A DNA stretch of 64,000 nt. Origin: Mauremys mutica. Taxonomy: Eukaryota > Chordata > Testudines > Geoemydidae. Each line of letters starts with the position of its first letter. The first letter of the stretch is position 1. Below are positions 52,458 through 64,000 of the stretch, piece by piece. The DNA lies in the NCBI RefSeq assembly GCF_020497125.1, contig NC_059073.1, positions 11,739,225 to 11,803,224 on the forward strand, written 5' to 3'. Under the pieces are notes generated by a model. The model did not search any database. It saw nothing but the letters and a program-made list of their open reading frames with translations, and had not been told where the DNA came from. Position numbers and translations under genes: made by a program.

Positions 52458-53690
52458 AACATAGAATTGTAGGACTGGAAGGGACCTCAAGAGGTCTTCT
52501 AATCCAGTCACCTGCACTCAAGGCAGGAATATATATTATCTCCAGACCATCCCTGAAAGGTGTTTCTCTAACCTGCTCTTAAAAATCTCCAATGACGGAG
52601 ATTCCACAACTTCCCTAGGCAATTTATTCCAGTGTTTTCCTAAGTGTCTGGCTAGTTAGTTTTTCCTAATGGCCAACCTAAACCACCCTTTCTGCAATTT
52701 AAACCCATTGCTTCTTGTCCTTTTCTCAGAGGCTAAAGAGAACAATTTTTCCCCTTCCTCCTTGTAACTACCTGTTATGTATGAAAACTGCTATCATGTC
52801 CCCTCTCAGTCTTCTATTCTCCAGACTAAGCAGACCCAATTTTTTAAATCTTCACTCCTAGGTCATGTTTTTTAGACCTTGCATCATTTTTGTTGCTCTT
52901 CTCTGGATTTTCTCCAGTTTGTCCATATCTTTCCTGAAATGCGGCGCCCAGAACTGGACACAGTACTCCAGCTGAGGCCTAACCAGCGTGGTGTAGAGCG
53001 GCAGAATTACTTCTTGTGGCATGTTTACAACGCCCCTGCTAATACATCCCAGAATGTTTTTTTTTCTTTCCAACAGTGTGACACTGTTGACTCATATTTA
53101 GCTTGTGATCCACTATGACCCCCAGATCCCTTTCTGCAGTACTCCTTCGTAGGTAGTCATTTCCCATTTTGTATGTGTGCAACTGATTGTTCCTTCCTAA
53201 GTGGAGCACTTTGCATTTGTCCTTATTGAATTTCATCCTATTTACTTCAGACAATTTCTCCAGTTCGTCCACATCATTTTGAATTTTAATCCTATTCTCC
53301 AAAGTACTTGCAACCCCTCCCAGATTTGTATTGTCCACAAACTTCATCGGTATACTCTCTATGCCATTATCTAAATCACTGATGAAGATATGGAACAGAA
53401 CTGGACCCAGAACTGATCCCTGCGGGATCCCACTCAATATGGCTTTCCAGTGTGTCTGCGAAACACTGACTACTCTCTGGGAACGATTTTCCAACCAGTT
53501 ATGCACCCACCGTATAGTAGCTCCATCTAGGTTGCATTTCCCTAGTTTGTTTATGAGGTCATGTGAGACCGTATCAAAAGCCTTACTAAAATCAAGATAT
53601 ACCACGTCTACCACTTCCCCACCATCCACAAAGCTTGTTACCCTGTCAAAGAAATCTCTCTCTACCTGTTCGTCCATCTCTCACAGATGT
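52458..53690 (-). pseudogene. CR1 LINE reverse transcriptase and 3' terminus
   Basis: The longest CR1 protein stretch in the window (minus strand, from about 53677) covers VYLDFSKAFDTVSHDLI, 'GIPQGSVLGPVLFHIFISDL', 'MKFVDNTNLGG' at the usual FADDT position, 'MKFNKDKCKVLHLGR' and 'AERDLGVIVDHKLNMSQQC', then 'LVRPQLEYCVQFWAPHF'. The catalytic F-A-D-D box is altered to F-V-D-N and a frameshift lies near 53040-53070, so it is dead. The 3' end is 'catagaattgtaggactgga' on the plus strand at 52460. Confidence 0.9.
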
Positions 53691-55889
53691 CCTGAGCTTT
53701 GATCAATGACCGTAAAGGGCATTGGGATTTTGGTTAACGGAAGGTGGTGGTGGTGGTATCCTAAAGTCAAGCAGGATTTGCAGGTCAAATAGTATAGGGT
53801 TTTGCTCCACTCCCATAGAAAGTGTTTGGAGTGTATGTGGGTTTGCGGAGGATGGGGGGAAGCAATTGGAAGAGGGATGTTGATGTAATGAATTGCTGTG
53901 TATGTAGTTCACATATGTGCTGATTCTCAGCTGCCTGGGATCTACAGACAAGCTCATGGCAACTGTCTGAATTTCAGCCGAGATTGCGGGACGACTTTGC
54001 TAAGAGCCTCTTGCAGCTCATCAGCTGCAATATCTCCTTCCCCTCCCCTCGAATTCAAAGGCTGTGCAGGAGGCATGGAGTTGATAGGGGGTGTCTGCAG
54101 CTGTGCAATGTTTGTAGCCAACTGTTTTTCCTGGAAGGCAAGTTTTTATCTTAGAAATATTTTTATTCTTAGTCTCTTGTATCTTAACTGTTTGGATGTC
54201 AGGTTTAGTTTCCCATGACACTAGGCAATTTGAAAGGCATGGGGTGGGAGGGATCCATTTTCTGTGCAAGTCTTTGTGCTATGGTATCTCATCCAATCAA
54301 TGGTAAATTTGCTGTATCTCAGCTTTTTAATACTGCCTGATAATTTCCTCTCTACATCACTGAAGATCACCGGGTGCTTAACTTGGGAGCTGAAAGCAGA
54401 TTTGTGTGCTGTCCTGTCGCAAGTGCGGGTTGGGGGAAACAGGGCAAGAGCAGTTCCCATGCACAGTTCTGTGCGCTATGGTAGATTGACTCGGAGTCGT
54501 TCCAGTTTAATTCGCCTGCATATTTTGCTGCAAGTGTCAAGTTGGGAATCAGACTTGATTCTTAACATTGAGAAACCTGCATGATGCGGTCTGTTTCTCC
54601 CCCCGCCCCCAGATCTAAGATACAGGTAAATCAATCTCATGCATCAGGACATGAGCTGATTGCAGAGATCAGGAAGGTGATTCCCTCTCTATACATTGAT
54701 ATCTAATCATAAAGCACCTGGCTAGCTGGTTTTATTTCATTTCTCCGAACTATCAGGTGTTGGTCGCTACTGGAGACAAGAGTGTCAGACTCGATGGGTA
54801 AATGATTTGATCTGGTGGTATGGCAAATCCTATGTTTTATCATCCTCTTCTTTTTTCTGCTTCACTTTTAAGGCTCCCTGTAAGCTGGAGGGCATCTATT
54901 GTCCTGGGGTCATCTGATATTGCAGACTGTCGAGGCTAGATGCATTTTTCTCATCCAGCAAACTCTTTGGGCTCCTGGACCTGTGATCAGAAAGGAAGAG
55001 GAGTGGGAAAAAAACACCCCCATCCTGAGTTCTGACTTGGCATACAGATTTGGGTAGTATTCACAGAGCGTGTGTGTTTGTGAGGAAGTGGTTGAAGTTG
55101 AAGGGGTGATGGAGAAAGCGGGATGAGCCATAAAGAAAAGGGTTGTGGTTGCAGCCTCTCCCCTCCTCAGACCTTTGGTAACTTCCTGTCCTGTTGAGAA
55201 CCCATAGGGTAGAGGAATGTAAGGAACGTGAAGAGGGGTGGGGGAATCTCCAAAAGGGCACATCTTAAAATGTTTCTTTTGCAAAAGCTGGTAGAGAGAG
55301 AAAACTCATTTGTCCTCTGAAGTGTTGTCAGATGCGAAGACACAGTTCAATCCTTACGGTGTGAAAAAGGGGATTTCTAGCCCTGCCACCTCGCCAGAAT
55401 TACCCTTGTATTGAGTCACTCCTGCCAGTGCTTTCATAATAGAACCAGGCTTAGAGGAAGATCAGGGTGGCTGAGCCAAAGTGGAAATCCTAAATAGTTG
55501 GCTGGAGGACAGGGAGGTCGCTTCGCTCTAGCGGGGAGGGATCATTCTGCAAATGGAGTCGGATCATTTGGCATCGTTGTGTAGCACCAGCCTGCCACTC
55601 CCCCACATCGGGATAGAATGAGTGTTCTGACACGTCTTCATGGGCACAGCTCATGGCGTTGCACAATAGCTGCATACAGGTCTTGTTATCTGCGTACAGG
55701 AACCTATTTGCAATTGTAAGAGATCTCTCTTTTTTTTGTATTCCTACAGCCCGCTTGTGTGATTTCCATGAGCTGAGCACTTCGATCAAAAGCCACATTC
55801 TTAGTTCATAGGATGGCTAGCCCTGTCTAGGGCTGGTAAGCAGCTGCAGAAACCTTTAGCTAACCGTCTTTTTTTCCTCTGTAAAGAGC
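53691..55889. other. Unrecognised non-coding DNA
   Basis: No gene or named repeat. A short GGT repeat lies near 53744-53757. Confidence 0.4.
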
Positions 55890-55890
55890 G

Positions 55891-55891
<1 letters not shown>

Positions 55892-55929
<38 letters not shown>

Positions 55930-55949
55930 GAAATGAAATGAAATGAAAT
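55892..55949 (+). repeat. Compound microsatellite (GT)n then (GAAAT)n
   Basis: About 17 GT units are followed directly by five near-perfect GAAAT pentamers (55929-55949). Confidence 0.95.
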
Positions 55950-56559
55950 GGAAAAACCGAAACCAGGAGCCAGATCCTGCTTTCTACCTCACACAGCTTC
56001 ACTTTTTATTCAAAGTGCACCACAGACACTTCATCCTCCCAACCCCGCCCGAGACGCAAGTCATGCTTACTGCCCGTCTTCTAGATGAGGTCACGCGTCT
56101 GGCCCGAGGTCACGCATCAAGACCTTGGCACAGCTGGGATCACCACTCTGGAGCGCCAGACCATGGGAGCCAAGCACTGCTTCCCCCACGGAGCTGAGTC
56201 ATGAGACCAGATCTCTCCAGCTTACACTGTGTAACCAGCCCAGTATTTTTAACGTCATATAACTGTTCTGTAGGTTACAGATCTGAAGCAGCCATGGCGA
56301 GGGACTCCTGAGTGCAGGTGATGGCTTGTTTTTATTGGCAAAGAAGTGATTATATTTGTATTTCCTACCCTGAGTAGCTGTTCTCTGCTTCTGGCATGGA
56401 AATCTGCACATGTGCAATGAGTAAACACTGCATCAGGGGAAAGGGGTTTTCTCCTCTCCCTGTTCAGGGTCAAGATATATGGGGGTTTTAAGAACTGGGG
56501 TCAAGTATAGGGGACAAGTATTTTTGATCAGGTTGTGGGATACTCTGCTTGCTGAGAGG
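55950..56559. other. Unrecognised non-coding DNA
   Basis: No gene. The stretch 'ccagatcctgctttctacct' to 'agatgaggtcacgcg' hints at a decayed SINE, too weak to assign. Confidence 0.35.
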
Positions 56560-56800
56560 CAGCATGACCCAGTGGGGAGGGCACTCGACTGGGAGTCAGG
56601 AGACCTGGGTTCTGTTCTCATCTCTGCCACAGACCTGCTGGGTGAACTTGGGCAAGTCACTTCCATTCTCTGTGCCTCAGTTTCCCCTCCCACCTTTTGT
56701 TTGGTTTGTTAACATTATAAACTGTTCAGGGAAGAGACGGTTTGTGTGTGTCTGTATAGTGCATAGTACAATGGGGCCCTGACTGTATTTGGGGCTCTAG
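56560..56800 (+). repeat. Near-complete MIR-like amniote SINE
   Basis: Runs from a tRNA-like head (gcatgacccagtggggaggg, 'tgggttctgttctcatctct') through the core (ggtgaacttgggcaagtcac) and 'ctgtgcctcagtttcccctc' to the 3' part (gggaagagacggtttgtgtg, 'gtgcatagtacaatggggcc'). The best-preserved copy of this family here. Confidence 0.75.
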
Positions 56801-59800
56801 GCTTTGCTGTTAGGCAGATAATTAACATATTGCTTGTCTTGCTATGCCTGGGCAAACTGTCGTAATAGCAGCAAGGAGCAGCTGCTGTCATGGCAATAGA
56901 ACTGGATGCTCTAAAATGGTTTGTTCCTTGAGTGCCTTGTGTATTGCTGTGTGGCGTTCCACCACAGAGTTAACAGTCCCAGCGCGTGTGGCTCCCGACG
57001 CAGATTATGTCCCTCATGGCAACAGTTTACCAGGCCAGCTTGTTGATAAGAAAATGTAGGAGTTGCTGAATAAACACTTGGAGGGTGCCCTGGGGAGTTT
57101 GGTACTAAACAGGATGCCTGTGCCTTTCGGTGCCAAGCAACCTTTCCTTGGAGCCAAGGCTGATTTTTTTTTTCCTTCAATTTTTTTTAAGCCTTTCAGT
57201 CAAGCTTTCTCCTCTTGTTCTCACCATTTTCCGTAACCTTTTTTTATCTGTTAGATCATGCAACAAAAGGGGAGGGAGTGTATGTGTGTGAGAGAGAGAA
57301 ATGTAGCCCTCAGAAGTCAGCTAAACATCAGCCCTGTATCTCTAGGTGACTTGCTGATGGCCCTGCTACAGATGAGTCGGGAGCTGCTCGTTTGGGAGGC
57401 AGTCTGGTGCAGGTGGGTTTAGTATGTTCAGTGGAGGCAGGCAGAGCTGCCAGGCAAGCAGGAGCAGAGTGAAAGCACCTGCTCATTAGCTTCCGGCCTA
57501 GGCCCTACTGCCTTTGAGCAGCCACGGTGCAGGAGAGCTGGGAGCTCCCTGCACCCAGCGCAGCAGAGAGCGGCTGTGTCTGTATTCCAGACCCACCCTT
57601 CCTGCGCGGATTCTTTGGGCTGTCACCTCCCCCTACCTCTGCTCACTTCCCCAGAAGCACACGTGATCTTTCCTCCCCTCTGGATAGCTGTCATTTACTG
57701 GCGGACAAGATGGCGGATCCGTGGAAAGTCAGGGGCAGGGAAGAGCCTCCTCTGCACTCAGGGGGCATCTGTGGTGGTTTTCTGAAGTAGGGGCAGGTTC
57801 TCTGGTGCTTTGAGAGGAGAGACTCCAAGAAACAGTCAGACTCCCATCACAGTTACAGGGCTAGCTGCATCTTTCCCGCCCTTCTGGTTTCTGAGTGCAC
57901 CCTCTCAGGTGGTCAGCCCCCTGCCTTTTCCTGTCTGGGGGTGGGGGGTTGGGGGTGAATCTCATAATCTTACAACTCTCAGACCAGGACCTGGGTACAT
58001 CACCAGCTGCTGATCACACTGCAGGCCTGAGTGGGTTCCAGGCACCTCCCGTCAGGAACCTGTGACCATGGATAGTGACCAAAAGCCTTCTTACAGCAAA
58101 GGGTTTTTATTTAGTAGTTGGAAAGTAGTCTCTTTTAATCTTGCCCTTCACTGCAAACTGAGCTAGACAGGTTTTCCTCTTCTCTTCCTGTGACTGAACG
58201 GAACCTATTGACGTTCTCCTTGCAGCGCTCCGATGGTCCTGTGTGTCTGGAGGACTCAGTCTGGCCTCTCTCTCTGACCCTCCCCGTTCACACTCCCCAG
58301 AGAGAGCAGGCTAGAGCCCAGTAAGGCTTTTTGCTCTGGCATTGCCTCCTAATGACCCTTCAAGCTCCTCTCTCCCCAGCAAGATGCTACCCAGACAGAG
58401 CCACAGGGTGAAATAACCATTTACAAAATTATTAAAGAGCACCTTTACGTTTGTTACACTTGCCATTAAGAGTAGTTGCTGCCGCATCAAGCAAAAAAGG
58501 ATGAACCTCCATTATCTAAATGTTACTACTATGATATTAGTGAAATAAGGGGAAGCATTGAGGTAAACAGTCATCGTTCAGCTTCAGAGTCAATGCCACA
58601 TTGAATGGGATGGGAGACGCATCCCCCTGAGCTAGCGTTTCAGGCTTCTGTCTGCAGACTAACGAAGCTAATGCTGTATTGTTTGTCTCTTTCTTGCTGT
58701 GATGTTGATCCCCATAGGCAGGCGATTGCTATTTACCATTGCAACCTTGCACAGAACTTAGAAAATAATTGATGGCTGTAGTCAAGGCAAGCAAGTTTGG
58801 GTTGGAAACAAGTGCAGTTTCTCGTGGATTAACCTTTAGAAAGAAACCTGCAGTAGAAGATGGTGGATCAGAGTCTGACCTATAGAAAGGGGGGCGGGGA
58901 GGGCGGCGGATTGGAATGGAGTCTCTAGCTGTTCCTGGAATTTCTTTCCTTAGGGTGACTTTTTAAAGAAGAACCGAGAGGGAAAACTAGCCAAACTTCC
59001 CCACAGATCTCATGGTGGGGGTGAGGGTTTGGGCCTGGAGTTCCCCAGAACTCCTTCCTTTAAACCGTAAGCTCTCTCTCCCCCCAGTTGCATTAGTGAT
59101 ACGTGTCTGCTCCTCCTCTCTAGCTACTCAAGTGCGTTTAATCCACGGGAACTTGGTTCTTCGGTGCGCTGCTGCTGCGCTCTGACTTAACGGGGCGGGG
59201 ATCTGCCTGGCAGGCTGGCCGACCTGCCGCTTTGTGGTTCTAGGCCCTGAGGATCCGAAGCCCCCATCCTCCTCTGAGGGGAGGCAGTTCCCTGTGCAGA
59301 AGGAGTGAGACAATCTGCCTCTGACCCAGGAGGGGTTGGGGGCTGGAGAGGTTGCAGGAAATGGCAGCGTGGAAGGGGCAATAGAAGGAGATGAGACCCG
59401 GGCTTGTTTGGGCCGATGGGGATGCCACGAAGGGCTGTGGAGATTACGAAAGCCAGTTTAGTCCCCAGGTGGGGTGCACCTGTTGGGGGTCCATGGGGAG
59501 TTGGCAGGTAACACGGCAACATTGCCAGCAGCTTCTGCAGCCGAGCGGGCTTCCCATCAGCTCGGCAGCTGACAAAGAGCCAGCCTGATACTCCTCCCGT
59601 GCCTGCTGCTGCATAGGAAACGAAAAGGAGCCTCTGAGTCTGAAGTCATCTGGTAGGAGGGGAGCGTGAAGGGATAAAGGGCAGCGTGTGCGAAGGAGCT
59701 CGAGGGGGAGGGGCGGAAAGGGAAAGAAATTTATGCCAGAAAGATGTGGAGGATCAGGCAGCAGGGTGGAGTGTGTAGTGGAGGAGGGATGGCAGGAACA

Positions 59801-61511
59801 GAACAGATGGGGAGGAGGCAACGAATGAAAAGATGAGTCAAAAGGGGATGGTGATTAATATTCCTTAATGGTGGCAGAACATTGCCTGCATTGCACTGTT
59901 GTTTTTTTTTCTTTCTTAATTTAAAGCTAACCATGAATACCTTTCCACGTAAGGAGGTGTTGCATGATTGCAAATGGGACTGGTGAGTGGGAGGCTTCCC
60001 GCAAGCTGATATCTCCTAAGATGCTTTATGCTAAGAAAAAATTTGAGACCCCCCCTGGATGTGGGGGGGGGGAGGGAAGGGTCAGCACAGGGAAAACGGC
60101 CCTCGGTGACCTCTGTTTTCCGGGTGACATTGTCCTGTTCTTGGGGACAAGTGTCACCAGCCATTCAGCATCTCCTTGCAGCCTCTTTTGGTCTCCTCCA
60201 TACGGGTGGTGCAATGCCGTCCTAATAGGAGAGTCTGCCATTAGGAGCAGTTATTAACGCGTAGGACCACTTCTGGGCAAGGAAATGAATGCCCTTACAT
60301 AGCCATAAATGCCATCTGCGTACTTGGTATGCGTAGGTGCTCTTGTGTATATAAAACGAGCTTCTTGCAATAAAACATAAGATGCTGACATATAACTATC
60401 CCCTCTTTGCTGTTTAAAATCAACCTTTATCCTGCGTGCCTGGGCGAAGTGCAGGACAACGTCTTTTTCCAGTGAATGTCTGAAAGACAAGCAAGCGTTA
60501 CAGTAATCTTGCAATTGTACTAGCTAGCAGGGATGCAAAAAGAAGAACAGGACTTTCAGAGGGCTCCTGAATGTGGTAAAAGGGGCAGCCGGAGTGCAGA
60601 ACTGGCGCTTTCAACAGCTTATGTTGCTCATTATAGAAGGCCTAGTAAGATCAGCCTGCAGCACACGTTCTGGAGCTGGGAGTACACGTCAGGCCTTGTT
60701 CTTGTGAATAGGGTCAGCAGCTGGGAAATCGCAGAACAAAGTGCCTCCGTGGTAATTCCCAGCTGCCATTAAAGCGGCTTTTAAAATAAATTCTCTCTTT
60801 TAAAGAGAGATGCCAAGCATTTAAGGGTTTGAACATTCCAGAGTGGGCTTTGGGAGTTCTGTCCTCTTCCACGCTGGGCCATGGCATTGTAGAGAAGGGG
60901 ATGAGGGAATGGGTTTAATTATCCTGGAAACTAGGAAATGTTCTGATGAACTAAAAAATTAAAACAGGCAGGTTTTATATCGCTGTGACACTCAGAAGTC
61001 TAGCATTGTTGAAACAAGCTTTCTACTAAACTAGGAAGAGCTTTTGTGAAGACGCAACATTATCTTATCTGAAGTTTGAATATATGTTGATGGGCTATAG
61101 ATTACATCAGACTTGTTCAGTATTAAAGTTCCCGTGAACCATTTCTTTGCTGCTGTGCCTGGATGGTATTTATTTGTGGGGTTTTAAATCTTTAATATTA
61201 AAACTGATTTTCCTTTAACAGGGAAGTTCATTTTTCTGTCTTTGTTCATGTTTGCCTGGTAACGTGACATAACCAAAAACATAACTTTGCAGCTACTCTC
61301 GCTCTCTCAGAACTCCCTGAGAAGTGTTGGATCAATGTAGTCCTTTTCTCATACTCCTGAAAATTCTCAAGACCAATTGAGTGATCTCCACTGAATATTT
61401 TTTTAAAGTGGCTTTAGGCTAGAGTGAGAGAAAAACCTAACATAGATTCTCAGAAGGTAGGCGCCGGATAATAACCTATCTGATTAACCACTCCTTCTTG
61501 GCAATGAAGGA
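56801..61511. other. Unrecognised DNA, no repeats named
   Basis: A repeat-poor interval. An ATG in good context with a YY1-like motif (acaagatggcggatcc, about 57707) opens only a short frame. G/C-rich patches at 57520-57660, 58885-58910 and 59170-59340 are not CpG islands of the 30-kb kind. A long first intron of the gene starting at 30.2 kb could cover it, but nothing here proves that. Confidence 0.4.
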
Positions 61512-61635
61512 TGATTATTTATTTAACACTTGTATTGAGGTAGCACCTAGAGACCAATGAGCTCAGAGCTCAATGGCTAGGTGCTGTACAAGCATAGAAA
61601 AAGACAGTCCCGCCCTCCAAAAGTTTATAAGTTAG
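61512..61635 (-). repeat. MIR-like SINE 3' half, minus strand
   Basis: 'ttgtattgaggtagcaccta', 'ggctaggtgctgtacaagca' and 'acagtcccgccctccaaaag' match the reversed SINE of 11985-12100. Confidence 0.65.
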
Positions 61636-62766
61636 GTCTGAAAAAGTGGAAATTCTCCTGGTAGCAGTTCGTTTCTGATTTGAAATTTTGAAGCAGAAAT
61701 GGGCTACAAGCCACATGAGAAGGTCTTCAGTCACTTCATCATTAAGCACGAAGAACAGGATGTGCTCACATGCAATGTATCTGAGGCCTTGTCTCTTGGG
61801 AGGATTGGTTGGCACTGTTTTCAATAACCAAGGTTGTTCCATGTGTGTAAACCCTAAAGAAAGTCACAGCTGGCATTGTTGATGCTTACCCCACTTGTAA
61901 GCAAGGGTAAGACTCAGCGAAGTATTGGAAATGTGGAATTGCCATGCTGTTGCGGCTAAAGGCTTATCTTGGGAGTTTTGAAGAACTTGCCAAACGCCCG
62001 CTAGCCAGGAGGAGTTATAAAAGGCACAGATGGGGAGCTTGTTAGTGTGGGCCAGAGAAACCTAGAGCCTCCTCTTTCCCTAGGATCTGGTGTGAAAGGT
62101 ACTAGGGTTCCTACTAAGGAATGCCAGGGAATGGTGTGTGTTGTGTTGATTTCTGGCTAGTTAAAGGTCCGATAACCATGAAGCATCTCCCTGGAAGGAA
62201 GAGGGAGCTGTCTGCATCTCCTGCTCCAGTGTCGTCTCCTACAGCAGGCACGCTGGGTCTCTGCTGCACTGCATTTTACCCAGCCTCCCAGCTGCTGCGT
62301 GAAGAGAGGAAGAAAGATTCCACTATTTGTCCACAGCTACTGCTTTTGCATCATCTTCCCCATGTATAACAGCTACTCATTTTGCTGCTGCTGCTTCTCG
62401 TAACTTTCCCGGGCCATGCAGCCTTGGGCTGGATATGATTCCTGACCATCTCACTGCTTCCCGTAGCATACTGAGTAACATCCATGGCACTGAGCTGAGT
62501 CTCAGGAACTTAGCTTTGTCACGTGGCAGCGGAGGCAATGTTGCCTTTCTGAATCCGCAGTCAGACAGCGCCAACTTTTACATGACTCCTCTATGCTTGT
62601 AGCAGTGAACTGCAGATGTGCCCAAAAAGTCATTGCACAGTCCTACAGGACAACAGTGCTTGCCCCAAGGACCTAGTGCTCGGAAAAGAGACAAGAGCAG
62701 GTAAAAGATGCGGGAAAGGGATAACCACATACAAGGCATGGGTCCAGTGTGATCACAGACAGATGC
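61636..62766. other. Unrecognised non-coding DNA
   Basis: No gene or named repeat. Frames up to 91 codons lack similarity. Confidence 0.4.
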
Positions 62767-63860
62767 TGTGATGCTCTGTACCTCGGGGGAACACGTTCAT
62801 CTTTATAAAATTATTGTGTGGTATCCAATGCAAAGTTTGTCATGTTGGGTGTCTTCAGAAGGCTTATGATGCACTGAGTGATGTTGTAGTAATTGTCACA
62901 GTCGTGTTATAGTGAGGTTATAGGTTATAATTTCATGTGTATAGTTACAAGGCTGAAAAGGTGTCCTCCTGGCTTAAAGGAAGCCCTGGCAAAAACTCTC
63001 CAAGAACAGAGGGGCAGTTCACACCTCATCAGGGCAAGTATGGGACAAACCCAGACCAGTCTCACAGGAACAAAGGACGCCTAGGCAACAACAAAAGGAT
63101 CTGTTGGACTCTGGAGTGAGTCATCCCCCGCTTCCCCGGGGTCAGTTTGGGACTGTGATAAGGTAATGCTCACCTGACTCCTGAAGTGGGGGGACAAAGC
63201 CATGAGGGAAGAAAGGACATGATAAAAGGGAGAGACATTTTGCCATGCGCACTCTCTCTTCCAATACATTTACAGACACCACACCAAGCGACTGAAGCGC
63301 TGATCAAAGGGGAGAGCCTGACTGAAGAGCAACCAGCCTACCTGTGGTGAGAAGCATCTGCCTTTGTAAGGACACTGAAAGTGTTAAGATCAGCTTAGAA
63401 TGCCTTTTGCTTTTCTTTCATTTGACCAAATCTGACTTGTTATGCTTTGACTTATAATCACTTAAACTTTATTTCTGTAGTTAATAAATCTGTTTGTTTG
63501 TTCTACCTGAAGCAGTATGTTTGGTCTGAAGTGTGCCAGAGTCTCCCCTTGGGATAACAAGCCTGGTACATATCAATTTCTTTGTTAAATTGATGAACTC
63601 ATATAAGCTTTCAGCGTCCAGCGGGCATAACTGGGCACTGCAAGACGGAGGTTCCTAGGGTTGTGTCTGGGACCCGAGATATTGGCTAGTGTCATTCGGT
63701 TGCACAATGGAAGGAGCAGCTTACATGCCGGAGGCTGTGCGTGAGCAGCCCAGGAGTGGGGGTTCTCACAGCAGAGCAGAGTAAGGCTGGCTCCCAGAGT
63801 CAATGATTGGAGTGACCTAGCAGATCACCAGTTCGGATAACACCAGAGGGGAACGTCACA
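62767..63860 (+). mobile_element. Solo LTR, 1.09 kb
   Basis: Starts TGTGATGCTCTGTACC and ends GGGAACGTCACA. The flanking pentamers gatgc (62762-62766) and ggtgc (63861-63865) agree at four of five bases. AATAAA lies at 63483-63488. No internal region adjoins. It resembles a large LTR family common in turtles. Confidence 0.7.
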
Positions 63861-64000
63861 GGTGCCTTGTTTCAATCTTTATTTTTTGCCACATACGCTT
63901 GTTAATATGTTATAGATACTCATCGGGGTGCAAGGGAAATGTAGGAGAGAGGAGAAACAGGTGGGAAAAGGGTAATGAGATGCAAAACAGAACGGAGGCT
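63861..64000. other. Unrecognised right flank
   Basis: AT- and GA-rich sequence without identifiable features. Confidence 0.4.

Noticed and set aside
57527..57790. Possible start of a gene at an ATG in good context beside a YY1-like motif (about 57707)
   Set aside because: The frame ends within about 25 codons of that ATG, no splice donor of quality was seen and there is no CpG island.
1..64000. CRISPR arrays, bacterial operons, rRNA genes
   Set aside because: No spaced direct-repeat arrays, operon structure or rRNA-like sequence; composition and repeats are those of a vertebrate nuclear genome.

Overview
The window looks like the nuclear genome of a cryptodiran turtle. It carries Cry-type tRNA-derived SINEs (for example 23595-23776, minus strand), many CR1 LINE fragments with the 3' end typical of turtles, and several hAT and Harbinger-like DNA transposon families of reptile type. 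Almost all of the 64 kb is interspersed repeats and unrecognised non-coding DNA. No complete host protein-coding gene could be recognised.

The standout is a complete, young endogenous retrovirus at 6055-10530. It has two 333-bp LTRs that I read as identical over their whole length, TG...CA ends, a perfect 6-bp target duplication (ccccaa), TATA and AATAAA signals in each LTR, and one uninterrupted 766-codon reading frame (7284-9584). That frame is a three-part fusion: a short myristoylation-competent retroviral matrix-like start (about 72 residues), about 545 residues of intronless coiled coil that I recognise as the host golgin GOLGA3 (golgin-160), and the C-terminal part of a betaretrovirus-like integrase. 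Capsid, nucleocapsid, protease, reverse transcriptase and envelope are missing. This is the architecture of a gene-transducing, helper-dependent retrovirus, here with a Golgi golgin as captured cargo and preserved in the germ line. A duplicated polypurine tract just before the 3' LTR leaves a stub of a different U3.

Layout: 0-6 kb holds a MITE, a minus-strand LTR, two hAT elements with 8-bp target duplications, CR1 and another hAT; 6-10.5 kb is the GOLGA3 retrovirus; 10.5-20 kb holds MIR-like SINEs, MITEs, two hATs stacked on one 8-bp target, CR1 fragments and an LTR; 20-29.5 kb is mostly unrecognised, with a Cry SINE, a minus-strand LTR and CR1/MIR fragments; 29.5-30.7 kb has a hAT, a long pyrimidine-rich tract and a CpG island with a consensus splice donor at 30291, the only convincing candidate host promoter; 30.8-46.4 kb is dense CR1, MITE and hAT DNA, with a perfect 108-bp-arm palindrome (35562-35781) and a Harbinger nested in a MITE nested in a CR1; 46-64 kb is sparser, with a pogo/mariner-like MITE, a CR1 reverse transcriptase fragment, a microsatellite, an intact MIR-like SINE and a solo LTR.

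Family names rest on recognition of sequence from memory and were not tested by database search. Target-site duplications, terminal repeats, palindromes and LTR identity were read directly from the sequence.
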